Shown: piece by piece, positions 8,646 to 16,602 of the stretch
How the letters are laid out: the number at the start of each line of letters is the position of its first letter
How positions within the stretch are numbered: the first letter of the stretch is position 1
From: Coprococcus sp.
GTDB taxonomy: Bacteria > Bacillota > Clostridia > Lachnospirales > Lachnospiraceae
Assembly (NCBI GenBank): GCA_022793995.1
Contig: JAAWDY010000062.1
Coordinates: forward strand, 1 to 57,663
Length of the DNA stretch: 57,663 bases
Reading direction: 5' to 3'
The notes under the pieces: generated by a model
Databases searched by the model: none
What the model was told of the DNA's origin: nothing
Seen by the model: the letters and a program-made list of their open reading frames with translations, nothing else
Made by a program: the position numbers and the translations under genes

Positions 8646-9557
8646 ATGCCTTTTCCAACCCTTATTTTTTTGAATCACAAAATCACAAACATTACAAACA
8701 CAATAAAACTTGGCAGAAAGGAGGGCGGGGTCGATCTCACACATAAAAAACTTTCTTGTAATATGGAAAAGGCATCTGCATCTGCCTCCAAGAAGAAACT
8801 AAGCAAGAGGAAAAAGAGAGCCAGTATCACGGTAGAAGCCGTATTTTGCATTCAGCTGTTCTTTTATGCGGCGGTCTGTCTGATCTGGATGCTGGAAATA
8901 AGGGCTGTGCAGTCCGCGGTGAAGTGTGGGATGCAGCAGGCAGGAAAAGAGGCGGCGGAAAAGCTTTTTGAAATACCGATTATCGTTCCGGCAGAGCTGG
9001 AAGCAGATATCGTGAATTCAATTGGAGTGGATCGACTCGATAGAAGTACGGTTTCCGGGGGCAGCAGTGGGATTGACTGTAATGGCTCCTATATAAATCC
9101 GGTGAGTAAAATCATAGAACTGAAAGTGAAATATAAGGTGCGCCTTCCGTTTCCGGTTTTTGCCGTGCCTCCCATAGAATGTCAGGAGTCCATGCGTATC
9201 AAGGCTTGGACAGGGTATGAGAAGCAGGGATTTTCAGGTGGAAGCGACAGGACGATCGTCTATGTTACCGATACAGGAGTGGTATATCATAGAGATTATC
9301 ATTGTACGTATCTGGAGCCGTCTTTGCGCATGGTTTCCGGGGAGAGTCTAGAGGCGCTTAGAAGCGCCGACGGAAGCAGATACCAAGCCTGTGAACGCTG
9401 TATGAGGGGAATGCAGGGGGGAGGAAGCGTTTATATTACGACTTACGGAGACCGTTATCACAGTACGCTTTCCTGCAGCAGTCTAAAGAGACGGATATAT
9501 GCGGTGCCAATCGCGGATGTAAAGGGGAAGGGGGCTTGTTCTAAGTGCGGGAGATAG
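8646..9557 (+). CDS. TadE-like pseudopilin with two C-terminal Cys/His modules
   Basis: 303 residues. The start at 8646 has an excellent site (AAAGGAGGTGGA), although the frame is open further back. A Lys/Arg-rich stretch precedes RASITVEAVFCIQLFFYAAV, a TadE-type prepilin motif with Glu at +5. The C terminus holds two copies of one pattern, at about residues 205-253 and 260-303: VYxTxxGxxYHxxxxCxxL, then A/GxxYQACERC or GACSKCG. Each offers a His and three Cys, as in small Ada-like zinc-binding modules. Inferred: a secreted minor pilin with metal-binding tips. The end overlaps the prepilin peptidase by 13 bp. Confidence 0.78.
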   Translation: MPFPTLIFLNHKITNITNTIKLGRKEGGVDLTHKKLSCNMEKASASASKKKLSKRKKRASITVEAVFCIQLFFYAAVCLIWMLEIRAVQSAVKCGMQQAGKEAAEKLFEIPIIVPAELEADIVNSIGVDRLDRSTVSGGSSGIDCNGSYINPVSKIIELKVKYKVRLPFPVFAVPPIECQESMRIKAWTGYEKQGFSGGSDRTIVYVTDTGVVYHRDYHCTYLEPSLRMVSGESLEALRSADGSRYQACERCMRGMQGGGSVYITTYGDRYHSTLSCSSLKRRIYAVPIADVKGKGACSKCGR

Positions 9558-9964
9558 CAAAAGCGGTTCTGCTGGTATATCTGATGATCGGAGCAGTAGC
9601 GGATATCCGAATCAAGAAGGTTCCGGTTGGTTATCTGGCGATAGGAACCTGCGGAGCAATCCTCTGCCTGGCGGCAGGAAGGCTCAGTGTGTATCTATGG
9701 GCGCCAGGGATACTAACAGGGGGTATGTTCCTTCTTTTTTCCAAATGTTCAAAAGAGAGCATAGGATATGGGGATAGTTGGATGATATTAAATCTGGGGA
9801 TATTGCTGGGGATTTGGGAACTTCTGGCAGTACTTGGCGCAGCGTTCTTGAGTTCCGCTGTAGCGGCGGGAATCGGGACAATGTCTGGAAAGTGGAATCG
9901 GAAGACAAGGATTCCATTTTATCCATTTCTTACACTGGGATATCTGGGGGTGATGTTATGGTGA
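9545..9964 (+). CDS. tadV: prepilin peptidase, TadV/CpaA type (A24)
   Basis: 139 residues, a short A24 peptidase lacking the methylase domain, as usual for TadV. The two catalytic aspartates are visible in ADIRIKKVP near residue 20 and in GYGDSW near 77, the second being the GxGD signature. Four or five membrane segments. It starts with GTG inside the end of the TadE-like gene. Predicted to cleave the Flp pilin and the TadE-like proteins of this operon. Confidence 0.9.
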   Translation: MREIAKAVLLVYLMIGAVADIRIKKVPVGYLAIGTCGAILCLAAGRLSVYLWAPGILTGGMFLLFSKCSKESIGYGDSWMILNLGILLGIWELLAVLGAAFLSSAVAAGIGTMSGKWNRKTRIPFYPFLTLGYLGVMLW

Positions 9965-10380
9965 GAAGAAAGCAGTGTCAGGCAAGCACAGTTGTAGAGA
10001 TGGCATATCTTATGCCGGTGGTTCTCCTGGTATGGATGCTGGTGATCTTTATATTGTTTTATTATCATGATAAAAATATCCTTTCTGGCGCGGCGTACGA
10101 GACCGCGGTAGTGGGAAGCGAATTGATCCATGAGGAAGGGGAATTAAAGGAGGACAGAACCGCCCGTTATTTCCAGGAAAGGATCGATGGAAAGATGTTG
10201 TTCTTTGGAAGCACATTTTCGGAGATCAGTGCAGACGAAGAAAGCATCCATGTTAGATGCTGGGCGTCTTCTAAAGGTCTACGGCTGACAGTAGAGAAGA
10301 GTGCGGCGGTAACAGAACCAGAGCGGAAAATACGAAAAAAAAGAGCGATTTTGGATTGGGCAAAGGAAGTGGTGCAATGA
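9958..10380 (+). CDS. tadE: TadE-like pseudopilin
   Basis: 140 residues. MVRRKQCQASTVVEMAYLMP gives a processing site with Glu at +5, then a hydrophobic helix to residue ~36 and a soluble remainder. It overlaps the peptidase gene by 7 bp and the next gene by 4 bp (ATGA). Known role of the family: minor pilin-like proteins processed by TadV and needed for pilus biogenesis. Confidence 0.82.
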   Translation: MVRRKQCQASTVVEMAYLMPVVLLVWMLVIFILFYYHDKNILSGAAYETAVVGSELIHEEGELKEDRTARYFQERIDGKMLFFGSTFSEISADEESIHVRCWASSKGLRLTVEKSAAVTEPERKIRKKRAILDWAKEVVQ

Positions 10381-11117
10381 AAGTAGAATATGAACGGAGC
10401 GTCCACCATACATGGATGATCGTGGAAACCGACGGCGTCTATGAAGAGGATTATCAGATGCGGATGCTAAAGGAAAACGCGGTGCCGGGACTTTTGGAGG
10501 TACAAGGACAGGGAAAAGACGAGAAAAGTAGATATCGGTATGAAGTTGGTGGAAAAACTTCTCTTAAGCTTTTAAAAAAGAAGGAAAAGCTGGGGTATAA
10601 GATGATAGAGATCTTTATGAGGCAGTTCATACAGGTATTATACGAGGTGAATAATTATCTTCTGGACGTCAACTGCCTGAGTCTTGACGCGGCCCACATC
10701 TTCTGGCAGGACGGCCGATTTTATTTCTGCTACTGTCCGGGACTGAAAAGCAATATATGGGAGAGCTTTCATATTCTGACGGAATACTTTGTCCGGGAAG
10801 CTGATTATGAAGATAAAGAGGGGATCTATCTGGCATATGAACTTCATAAGGCATCCATGGAAGAGAACTATGATATTGAACGAGCGTTGGAAATGATTTT
10901 AGAAAGGAAAGAGATGGAATTAAAAAGGATGGAACCAGAACAAAAGGAAAAAGCATATGAATTAGAGGAGGATATGATCTTAGACGATTGGGCGGGAGAG
11001 CAGGAGATCAAAGGGAACGCCGTGCGGGAGCGTTCCGGTGTGTGGGAATATGTAAGCCGCAAAATCCATAAGCGAAAGCAGGAAATATGGGAGGAGTGGG
11101 AGCAGGAAGACGAATAA
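10377..11117 (+). CDS. DUF6382-like protein without an FHA domain
   Basis: 246 residues, predicted cytoplasmic, with no membrane segment. The N-terminal ~180 residues (HHTWMIVETDG, LLDVNCLSLDAAHIFW, FYFCYCPG) resemble the DUF6382 module that closes many clostridial Tad operons, where it usually precedes an FHA phosphopeptide domain. Here the protein ends in a charged helical tail after residue 180 and no FHA domain follows. The start overlaps the TadE stop (ATGA), so it belongs to the operon. The role is unknown. Confidence 0.65.
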   Translation: MKVEYERSVHHTWMIVETDGVYEEDYQMRMLKENAVPGLLEVQGQGKDEKSRYRYEVGGKTSLKLLKKKEKLGYKMIEIFMRQFIQVLYEVNNYLLDVNCLSLDAAHIFWQDGRFYFCYCPGLKSNIWESFHILTEYFVREADYEDKEGIYLAYELHKASMEENYDIERALEMILERKEMELKRMEPEQKEKAYELEEDMILDDWAGEQEIKGNAVRERSGVWEYVSRKIHKRKQEIWEEWEQEDE

Positions 11118-11206
11118 AATCAGCAAATGTTGGGGATTTCGCCATGTGATATTCCATAAATTGCCAATAAAGCTCTTGTAAATGATAAGACCATTTTCTA
11201 TAATAG

Positions 11207-11247
11207 TAAGAGATACAAAAGAACACCCGGTCAAACTATTTGACCGG
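11207..11247 (-). terminator. intrinsic terminator of the histidine kinase gene
   Basis: A perfect 9-bp stem (11227-11235 with 11239-11247) whose 3-base loop is the kinase stop codon TAG. On the minus strand it is followed by a T-rich tract, GTTCTTTTG. Confidence 0.65.
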
Positions 11248-11967
11248 TAGAATAATAGTGAAACAAGTGCCTTTGCCAGGATTGGATTCTACAGTGATAG
11301 CGCCGTGATGAGCCTGGATCGTGCGCTGCGCTATGGCAAGTCCAAGACCTGTACCGCCGGATTTATAGGTGACAAAGGTATCGAAGATATCTTCCAGATG
11401 TTCCGCAGGAATACCACAGCCATTATCAGAGATAAGGACTTTCACTTCGTTACCTGAGAAAGAGGCGTCCAGACGGATCGTACCTTCCGAGGCGACAGCG
11501 TCTTTGGCGTTCTGCAAAAGATTCAAAAAGACTTCCTGCAGCTTCACTTTATCAGCAGTGATCTCAGGAAGATCCTGGGTGATCCGGGAGGTAAATTCAA
11601 CGCCCGTATCTACGCAGGATGCGGCGAAGGAGAGACAGATATGGCTGAAAAAGTCATGGGAGGAGAAGGTCGTTTTGCGGAGATGACTGCCGTTATTATA
11701 GACGGAAAGCTCCTGAAGGAGTTCAACTAAAAATTCAGTATCTTCGCGCATCTCACCCCAGTGCCGGAATTCATGAACTTCCGGATGCTGCTTCTCGATC
11801 AACTGAAGAGAACTGTAGATCAAGGCAAGCGGATTACGAAGCTCGTGGCTGATCTTGCTGACAGCATATTGATTGGAGTCCAGAAGCTTCTGAATCAGGG
11901 CTTTGTTTTCCGGTTTTTCGGCCATAAGTTGTTCTAATTGTTCGTGTTCATTTGTAGAGAATATCAT
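11236..11967 (-). CDS. soluble sensor histidine kinase
   Basis: 243 residues from the ATG at 11967, which follows AAAGGTGGT with good spacing. HisKA motif SHELRNPL with phospho-acceptor His41; HATPase motifs N (NLLQNAKDA), G1 (DNGCGIP), F-like (DIFDTF) and G2 (GGTGLGLAI). There is no membrane segment and no sensor domain other than ~35 N-terminal residues, so it is cytoplasmic and may take its signal from a partner. No response regulator gene is adjacent. It is divergent from the HIT gene and convergent with the Tad operon. Similar short kinases feed sporulation phosphorelays, but that role is only a possibility here. Confidence 0.87.
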   Translation of the reverse strand: MIFSTNEHEQLEQLMAEKPENKALIQKLLDSNQYAVSKISHELRNPLALIYSSLQLIEKQHPEVHEFRHWGEMREDTEFLVELLQELSVYNNGSHLRKTTFSSHDFFSHICLSFAASCVDTGVEFTSRITQDLPEITADKVKLQEVFLNLLQNAKDAVASEGTIRLDASFSGNEVKVLISDNGCGIPAEHLEDIFDTFVTYKSGGTGLGLAIAQRTIQAHHGAITVESNPGKGTCFTIILPVK

Positions 11968-12050
11968 AGTTATACCACCTTTCATGAGGATAGTTTATCA
12001 TTGGTAATATGAATATTCAAATATAATTTTAAGAAAGAAGGGTTTTATGT

Positions 12051-12461
12051 ATGCAGGACAATAATTGTATATTTTGTAAGATCGCAAATGGAGAGATCCC
12101 ATCGGCTACGCTGTATGAGGACGATGAGTTCAGAGTGATCCTGGATCTTGGGCCGGCAACAAAGGGACATGCCTTGATCCTGCCCAAGAATCACTATGCA
12201 GACTTGTATGAGATTGACGAAGGGACAGCGGCAAAGGCGTTCGTGTTGGCTAAGAAAATGGTGGCGAGGCTGACGGATATCCTTGGCTGTGACGGGTACA
12301 ATGTGGTGCAGAATAATAAGGAAGCCGCGGGACAGACGGTTTTCCATTTCCATATGCATCTGATCCCGCGCTATAAGGATGACAAATGTGGTTTTGGATG
12401 GAAGATGGGGAAACTTTCGGATAAAGACAAGGAAGAAATCCTTGCGAAACTGAAAGGTTAG
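12051..12461 (+). CDS. hit: HIT family nucleotide-binding protein
   Basis: 136 residues, typical for Hint/HIT hydrolases. N-terminal CIFCKIANGEIPSATLYEDD and the histidine triad HFHMHLIPRY near residue 100 are visible. Known: the family hydrolyses AMP-linked or similar nucleotide conjugates, with varied physiological substrates. The start follows AAGAAGGG. A gap of 47 bp separates it from the sigma factor gene. Confidence 0.92.
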   Translation: MQDNNCIFCKIANGEIPSATLYEDDEFRVILDLGPATKGHALILPKNHYADLYEIDEGTAAKAFVLAKKMVARLTDILGCDGYNVVQNNKEAAGQTVFHFHMHLIPRYKDDKCGFGWKMGKLSDKDKEEILAKLKG

Positions 12462-12508
12462 ATAATTGACGTACAAAAGAGGAAAGAGTAGAACTGAGGG
12501 AAAACAAA

Positions 12509-13057
12509 GTGGATACTCATGAAAAGGATATAAACGGCTTTCTACAAGTATACGACACATATAAAACAGATGTTTTCAAGACCGCCATGCGATACTCTAA
12601 CCATAATTACCATGTAGCAGAAGAAATCACGCAGGAAGTATTCCTGAAACTATATAACCATTTCGAGGTCTATGAAGAGGAATATCTCCAGGCCTGGCTG
12701 TTGATGACCGCGAAAAACGCAGCAATAAATCATGTGATGAAATCAAGACGGGAAATTCCGGATGAAGATATCGAACAAAAGTCAGATCTTCATTTCATGG
12801 ATAAGAGTGCGGAGGAAATTGTTATAGAGCGGATTGAGACAGAAGAGGTCGTCGGATATGGGCGGACCATTCTTGACGAACTGTACCAGAAGAATGAACG
12901 CTGGTATGATGCGGTAACAATGGTAGACTGTCTGGACAGAAAACCACAGGAGGTCGCAGAGGAACTTGGGATCAGTGCAGATGTTTTATATAGCATTCTG
13001 TACAGGGCAAGAAAGTGGGTCAGAAAACATTATGATCCGGATCTGGATATGGAATAA
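12509..13057 (+). CDS. ECF-like RNA polymerase sigma factor
   Basis: 182 residues with two sigma regions: region 2 (TAMRYSNHNYHVAEEITQEV, residues ~20-85) and region 4 (EVAEELGISADVLYSILYRA, ~125-175). Regions 1 and 3 are absent, so it is ECF-sized. The start is a GTG after GAGGG. A plausible partner is the membrane protein at 14363-15262, though murG lies between them on the other strand. Target promoters are unknown. Confidence 0.82.
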   Translation: MDTHEKDINGFLQVYDTYKTDVFKTAMRYSNHNYHVAEEITQEVFLKLYNHFEVYEEEYLQAWLLMTAKNAAINHVMKSRREIPDEDIEQKSDLHFMDKSAEEIVIERIETEEVVGYGRTILDELYQKNERWYDAVTMVDCLDRKPQEVAEELGISADVLYSILYRARKWVRKHYDPDLDME

Positions 13058-13082
13058 GGAAAAATAAAAAGCAGGCGTCGAT

Positions 13083-13190
13083 TAGTATACCGGCAGAAAA
13101 TTTACTAAAGGTGAATGTGTCGGTACACTAAGGACACCTGTTGGAAAAATATGCTCTTTTTAGTAAAATAATTTTTAGTAAAAATTATTT
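13083..13190. other. hairpin-rich convergent intergenic region
   Basis: Holds an imperfect 12-bp inverted pair, TTAGTATACCGG near 13083 and TCGGTACACTAA near 13121, then an 11-bp perfect AT-rich stem (13166-13176 with 13180-13190, loop AGT) overlapping the murG stop codon. The second hairpin, followed by TTTTACT on the minus strand, may terminate murG, and the first may end the sigma gene. Neither has a long U tract. Confidence 0.4.
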
Positions 13191-14255
13191 CTTTTGGGCA
13201 GCGCTTTCAATCAGGCTGACAATAGTTTCGATTGAATTTTGCTGAGAAGAATGCTTCATAGCTCGGGAAAACGTATCCCGCGACTCATAGAGTTTGTGGA
13301 TGGAGGAGAGCAGGAGCTCATCGGAAAGCGCCTCCTCTTCCAGCACCATGCTGAAGCCTTGCTGCTCAAAGGAACGGGCATTCAAAATTTGGTCTCCGCG
13401 GCTTGCGTTGGCGGACAGTGGAATCAAAAGATTTGGTTTATGGAGGGCGAGCAGTTCACAGATCGCGTTCGCCCCTGCACGGGAGATCACAATGTCACTG
13501 AGGGCGAATAGATCTTTCAGCTCGTCCTGGATATACTCAAACTGTGCATAGCCTTCCAGATCCTTAAGGGAAGCGTCAAGTTTATTTCGTCCGCAGAGGT
13601 GGATGACTTGAAATTCCTTTAGGATTTCAGGGAGGATATTGCGAACAGCGCGGTTTACGGCAGCGGCGCCCAAACTACCGCCCACGACCAGGATAACAGG
13701 CCTTTTATCCTGAAAACCGCAGAAGGTACGGGCCTTTTGGGGCTCTCCACTTAGGAGTTCCTGGCGGATGGGTGAGCCGGTAAGGACAGCCTTTTTGTCC
13801 GGAAGCGCTTTTAAGGTTTCCGGGAAGTTACAGCAGACCTTATCAGCGGAAGGAATGGAGATTTTATTCGCCAGGCCGGGGGTCATGTCGGATTCATGGA
13901 TGATGACCGGTACGTGATTCCTTTTTCCGGCAAAGACGACAGGAACGCTGACAAATCCACCTTTAGAGAAAATAACGTCGGGTTTGAGCTTCCTGATTAG
14001 AGCATTGGCTTCGCCAAAGCCTTTCAGAACGCGAAATGGATCGGTGAAATTCTTAACGCTGAAATAACGGCGCAGCTTGCCGGAAGAAATCCCATAATAA
14101 GGAATTCGGTGTGTTACGATCAAATCTTTTTCCATGCCATTGTAAGAACCGATATAATAAATATCATACTGGAGTTCCTTTAGACGAGGAATTAATGCAA
14201 TGTTAGGTGTAACATGCCCGGCAGTGCCGCCTCCAGTTAGGATAATACGTTTCAT
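13185..14255 (-). CDS. murG: UDP-GlcNAc:lipid-I GlcNAc transferase MurG
   Basis: 356 residues, normal for MurG. N-terminal GGGTAGHVTPNIALI holds the lipid-binding G loop. KGGFVSVPV is the second glycine-rich loop, and SRAGANAICELLALHKPNLLIPL is the donor-site motif with the conserved E. Known: a peripheral membrane enzyme converting lipid I to lipid II. The start is at ATG 14255, preceded by GGAGGA. It stands alone on the minus strand between a sigma gene and a probable anti-sigma gene rather than in a division/cell-wall cluster. Confidence 0.96.
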   Translation of the reverse strand: MKRIILTGGGTAGHVTPNIALIPRLKELQYDIYYIGSYNGMEKDLIVTHRIPYYGISSGKLRRYFSVKNFTDPFRVLKGFGEANALIRKLKPDVIFSKGGFVSVPVVFAGKRNHVPVIIHESDMTPGLANKISIPSADKVCCNFPETLKALPDKKAVLTGSPIRQELLSGEPQKARTFCGFQDKRPVILVVGGSLGAAAVNRAVRNILPEILKEFQVIHLCGRNKLDASLKDLEGYAQFEYIQDELKDLFALSDIVISRAGANAICELLALHKPNLLIPLSANASRGDQILNARSFEQQGFSMVLEEEALSDELLLSSIHKLYESRDTFSRAMKHSSQQNSIETIVSLIESAAQKK

Positions 14256-14362
14256 AATGCTGTCCTCCCCATCATTAATATTATGTCATATATCATATTA
14301 AACAGAACGGGGAAAAAGGTCAAGGAAAAGGAAAAAGAATTCAAAAGAATGAGGCTGATTGG

Positions 14363-15262
14363 ATGGAAAAAGAAAAAAAATTAGAACAGATGTTAAAAAC
14401 AGAGTTGATGGCGGAGTCAAAACGGATTCTGGAAGAGGTGGCATCTGACGATTCCTTGCGTGACGTCTCGATACCAGAAGAGATGGAGGATGCTTTGGAA
14501 AAGGGAATCCGGGAATTTGAGGAAGCACGTGCTTCCTATGAGCGGCTGTCTGAGGAAGATAAGGAGGCGCTGCGGCTGGGAAGGGAACTGCTGGCACAGG
14601 GGAGGGATACCGCAGATACAGACGTGCCGGAAGAACATGCAGGAAATGTTTTCGGCAGAAAGATCACGGGATTCCGCAAAAGGAGCAGGAAGGCGTGCGC
14701 GCTCGTTGTCATTGCCGCGACCTTGGTGCTGGCAATGGGAATGACAAGTATTGGAGGAGCGCCGTTTCTTATGAAAATCAGACAACAGTTGGTTGGCGAT
14801 AGAGAAATGACAAAAGTAAATACCGAAAGGGAAGGGGAGGATGCAAGAAAAATTGAGGCTCGAGAGGAAGAGACCGCATATCAGGATATAAAGGAAAAAT
14901 TTGGAGTCACGCCAGTGAGGTTTCAGTATCGACCGGATGAGACGATTTTTTTAGAATATGGAATTGACGAGGAGTTAAAGAGAGGATATTTGTTATATCA
15001 GTGTGGAGACGAGATTATTGAGTATCAGATTGTTTTAAGTTACATGGATGCCTCTCATAGTTATGACATAGAGGAGCAAATTATAGACGAGTATGATATA
15101 AAGGTAGAGGGGCAGACGATTCATATTAAAGAGCGCTTAATAGAGGGTGAAAAAGAGTCTTATGTAGCAGAGTTTGAATATAAAAAAGCATTTTATACCA
15201 TTAATTCCATGCTCGAAAAGTCGGAATTTGAAAAAATTTTAAAAAATTTGTATTTTTTTTAG
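14363..15262 (+). CDS. putative membrane anti-sigma factor with DUF4367-like domain
   Basis: 299 residues. The acidic, helical N-terminal cytoplasmic part (1-105) is followed by one membrane helix (about 113-133, KACALVVIAATLVLAMGM) and an external domain starting near 175 (AYQDIKEKFGVTPVRFQYRP) that resembles DUF4367 of Firmicute sporulation and stress proteins. The layout, a cytoplasmic arm, one helix and an external sensor, is that of membrane anti-sigma factors. The link to the sigma factor at 12509-13057 is an inference from proximity. Start ATG after GGCTGATTGG; the ribosome site is weak. Confidence 0.55.
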   Translation: MEKEKKLEQMLKTELMAESKRILEEVASDDSLRDVSIPEEMEDALEKGIREFEEARASYERLSEEDKEALRLGRELLAQGRDTADTDVPEEHAGNVFGRKITGFRKRSRKACALVVIAATLVLAMGMTSIGGAPFLMKIRQQLVGDREMTKVNTEREGEDARKIEAREEETAYQDIKEKFGVTPVRFQYRPDETIFLEYGIDEELKRGYLLYQCGDEIIEYQIVLSYMDASHSYDIEEQIIDEYDIKVEGQTIHIKERLIEGEKESYVAEFEYKKAFYTINSMLEKSEFEKILKNLYFF

Positions 15263-15330
15263 AAAAACGCGTCAGATTTTGACCGCTCAACTGTTTATAT
15301 AGTAGAGAGGTTAGAGAAGGAGACAAGAAC

Positions 15331-15795
15331 ATGAGAAAAACATTATCAATTTTACTAACATTGTGTCTGTTCTGTGGATTATTGATTGGAGTAAGTAACC
15401 GTGTGCTGGCAGCGGAAGAGCCGGAATGTATTGATGGTTCATATCTGACAGACGATGAATCTTCTGAAGTCACAGTCGGTCCTTTGACAAGAGGCGTTTA
15501 CTTGAAAAGTGGTTCCTCTTCGATTGTCAAACAGGGAACCGGAAAAATTGCTGCGGGAGGAAATACGATTGGGCAGACAGTCGTATCGAAGATTTCTGTT
15601 GGAGTTATAGTAGAGAGACTAGTGAATGGAAGATGGCAGGCCTATACCAGCTGGACAGCCACCAAGTATGACTCCGCTGTGGTAAGTACCAGCAAGGTGC
15701 TCACTGTACCTACCGGATATTATTACAGGACATGCTGTAATCATTACGCAAATTCGGATAGCAGTGGTTCCTATACAGACGGTATTTATATCTAA
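15331..15795 (+). CDS. secreted DUF6147-like protein
   Basis: 154 residues with a clear signal peptide: MRKTLSILLTLCLFCGLLIG, then NRVLAAEE, cut probable after LAA near residue 27. The mature part is Ser/Thr/Tyr-rich and contains RGVYLKSGSSSIVKQGTGKI and SKVLTVPTGYYYRTCCNHYA, a pattern recalled from DUF6147 proteins of Lachnospiraceae. No catalytic motif is seen. Start ATG after GAGAAGGAG. It follows the putative anti-sigma gene by 68 bp and may be a target of that sigma module. The function is unknown. Confidence 0.68.
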   Translation: MRKTLSILLTLCLFCGLLIGVSNRVLAAEEPECIDGSYLTDDESSEVTVGPLTRGVYLKSGSSSIVKQGTGKIAAGGNTIGQTVVSKISVGVIVERLVNGRWQAYTSWTATKYDSAVVSTSKVLTVPTGYYYRTCCNHYANSDSSGSYTDGIYI

Positions 15796-15857
15796 CCGTA
15801 TTTTAACTTAGTACTATACTGTGGAATCCACGTTTCGCAGTGTAGCTATACAATCCC

Positions 15858-15985
15858 CAAAGAGAGCTTCTTTTCACCGCTTCACACATATATTGTCGGG
15901 CGCCAAAAAAAATATTTGATGGCCTTACATTGAGAACCAACCCGGCGGTATGTGTTGTGGAGCTGTGAGAAGAAGCTCTCTTACT
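15858..15985. ncRNA. long imperfect hairpin, candidate structured RNA or bidirectional terminator
   Basis: Outer arms AAGAGAGCTTCTT (15860-15872) and AAGAAGCTCTCTT (15970-15982) pair perfectly over 13 bp. Inside them the pairing continues imperfectly through TTCACCGCTTCACACATA and TATGTGTTGTGGAGCTGTGAG, leaving a central loop of about 60 nt. A smaller hairpin (CTATACTG near 15814 with CAGTGTAG near 15838) precedes it. It fills the space between two convergent genes. No known RNA family was recognised. Confidence 0.4.
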
Positions 15986-16014
15986 TTTGCTTTCTATGCG
16001 TCTGCTTTTCGGGT

Positions 16015-16257
16015 TTATTCCCGAAGCTGCTTTAAGGCTTGGGCGAGCTGATCTGGGCAGGACGTTGATTTATAACCGCAGCGGATCCCGTCAAGACGGG
16101 AAATCGCCTCGTCGATATCCATCCCTTCGATGAGGCGGGATATTCCTTGCAGATTACCATTGCAGCCGCCGATAAAATATACATTATGAATATGTCCGGT
16201 CTCGTCAACATCAACGTGAATCTTTTGAGAGCAGACACCGTGTGGTTTATAATCCAT
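16015..16257 (-). CDS. TSCPD domain protein (TIGR03905 family)
   Basis: 80 residues. Four conserved Cys positions lie in GVCSQ, GGCNGN, GIRCG and TSCPDQL; the last is the TSCPD signature. Members are small proteins of unknown role in anaerobic Firmicutes, and the Cys set suggests a metal or cluster site. The start is preceded by AAGGAGGTTTTGTCGT. It is monocistronic. Confidence 0.85.
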   Translation of the reverse strand: MDYKPHGVCSQKIHVDVDETGHIHNVYFIGGCNGNLQGISRLIEGMDIDEAISRLDGIRCGYKSTSCPDQLAQALKQLRE

Positions 16258-16301
16258 ACGACAAAACCTCCTTGTGATATAAAATGTAGTTTTACAGTAG
16301 A

Positions 16302-16514
16302 TTCCAAATGGCGTCTATTTACATTTCCATGCCCACATGCGCATTCGTCGTCTCTCCAAGACTCCCGTCCCGCTCCTTGCGGAGCTGAGACTGCTTATGT
16401 GGGCATAGTTCCTGCTTCGCAGGTCTGATCTAGACTTGCAGTCAGCCTCTTACATGCAAGCATGACGAGCCTGCCTGCAAATCCCTATCGGCTGTAAATA
16501 GTAACTTCCAAATG
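16302..16514 (-). mobile_element. 195-bp structured mini-element, copy A, with 9-bp direct repeats
   Basis: The element proper is 16311-16505, flanked on both sides by TTCCAAATG (16302-16310 and 16506-16514). Its ends are imperfect inverted repeats, GCGTCTATTTACA and TGTAAATAGTAAC, with the inner 9 bases perfect. Read on the minus strand it aligns end to end with the 195-bp copy at 48070-48264. It has a long stem (about 14 of 19 positions paired) with the invariant loop CTCGTCATGCTTGCATGTAAGA, then the hairpin CCTGC-GAA-GCAGG, an ATGCCCACAT/ATGTGGGCAT stem, and a GCTCC-GCAA-GGAGC hairpin with a GNRA loop. No ORF is inside. Confidence 0.8.
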
Positions 16515-16583
16515 CATATTATAACAAAAGAGGGAAGAAAATGCTAGTTATTCTGTAAAGATTCTGATATACTTGATACGATT

Positions 16584-16602
16584 CACAGCCGATATGGATT
16601 TG
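16584..16602 (+). repeat. inverted 19-bp fragment of the 195-bp element
   Basis: ACAGCCGATATGGATTTGC matches the left internal part of copy A (16478-16496, opposite strand) with one mismatch. The remaining 16515-16688 region holds AT-rich sequence and the mtnN leader; I see nothing else in it. Confidence 0.5.

Noticed and set aside
2778..11117. Locus as a type II secretion or competence pilus
   Set aside because: TadZ, a short TadV-type peptidase, an Flp pilin and TadE proteins together indicate a Tad system; no secretin, GspD or ComGC-like genes are present.
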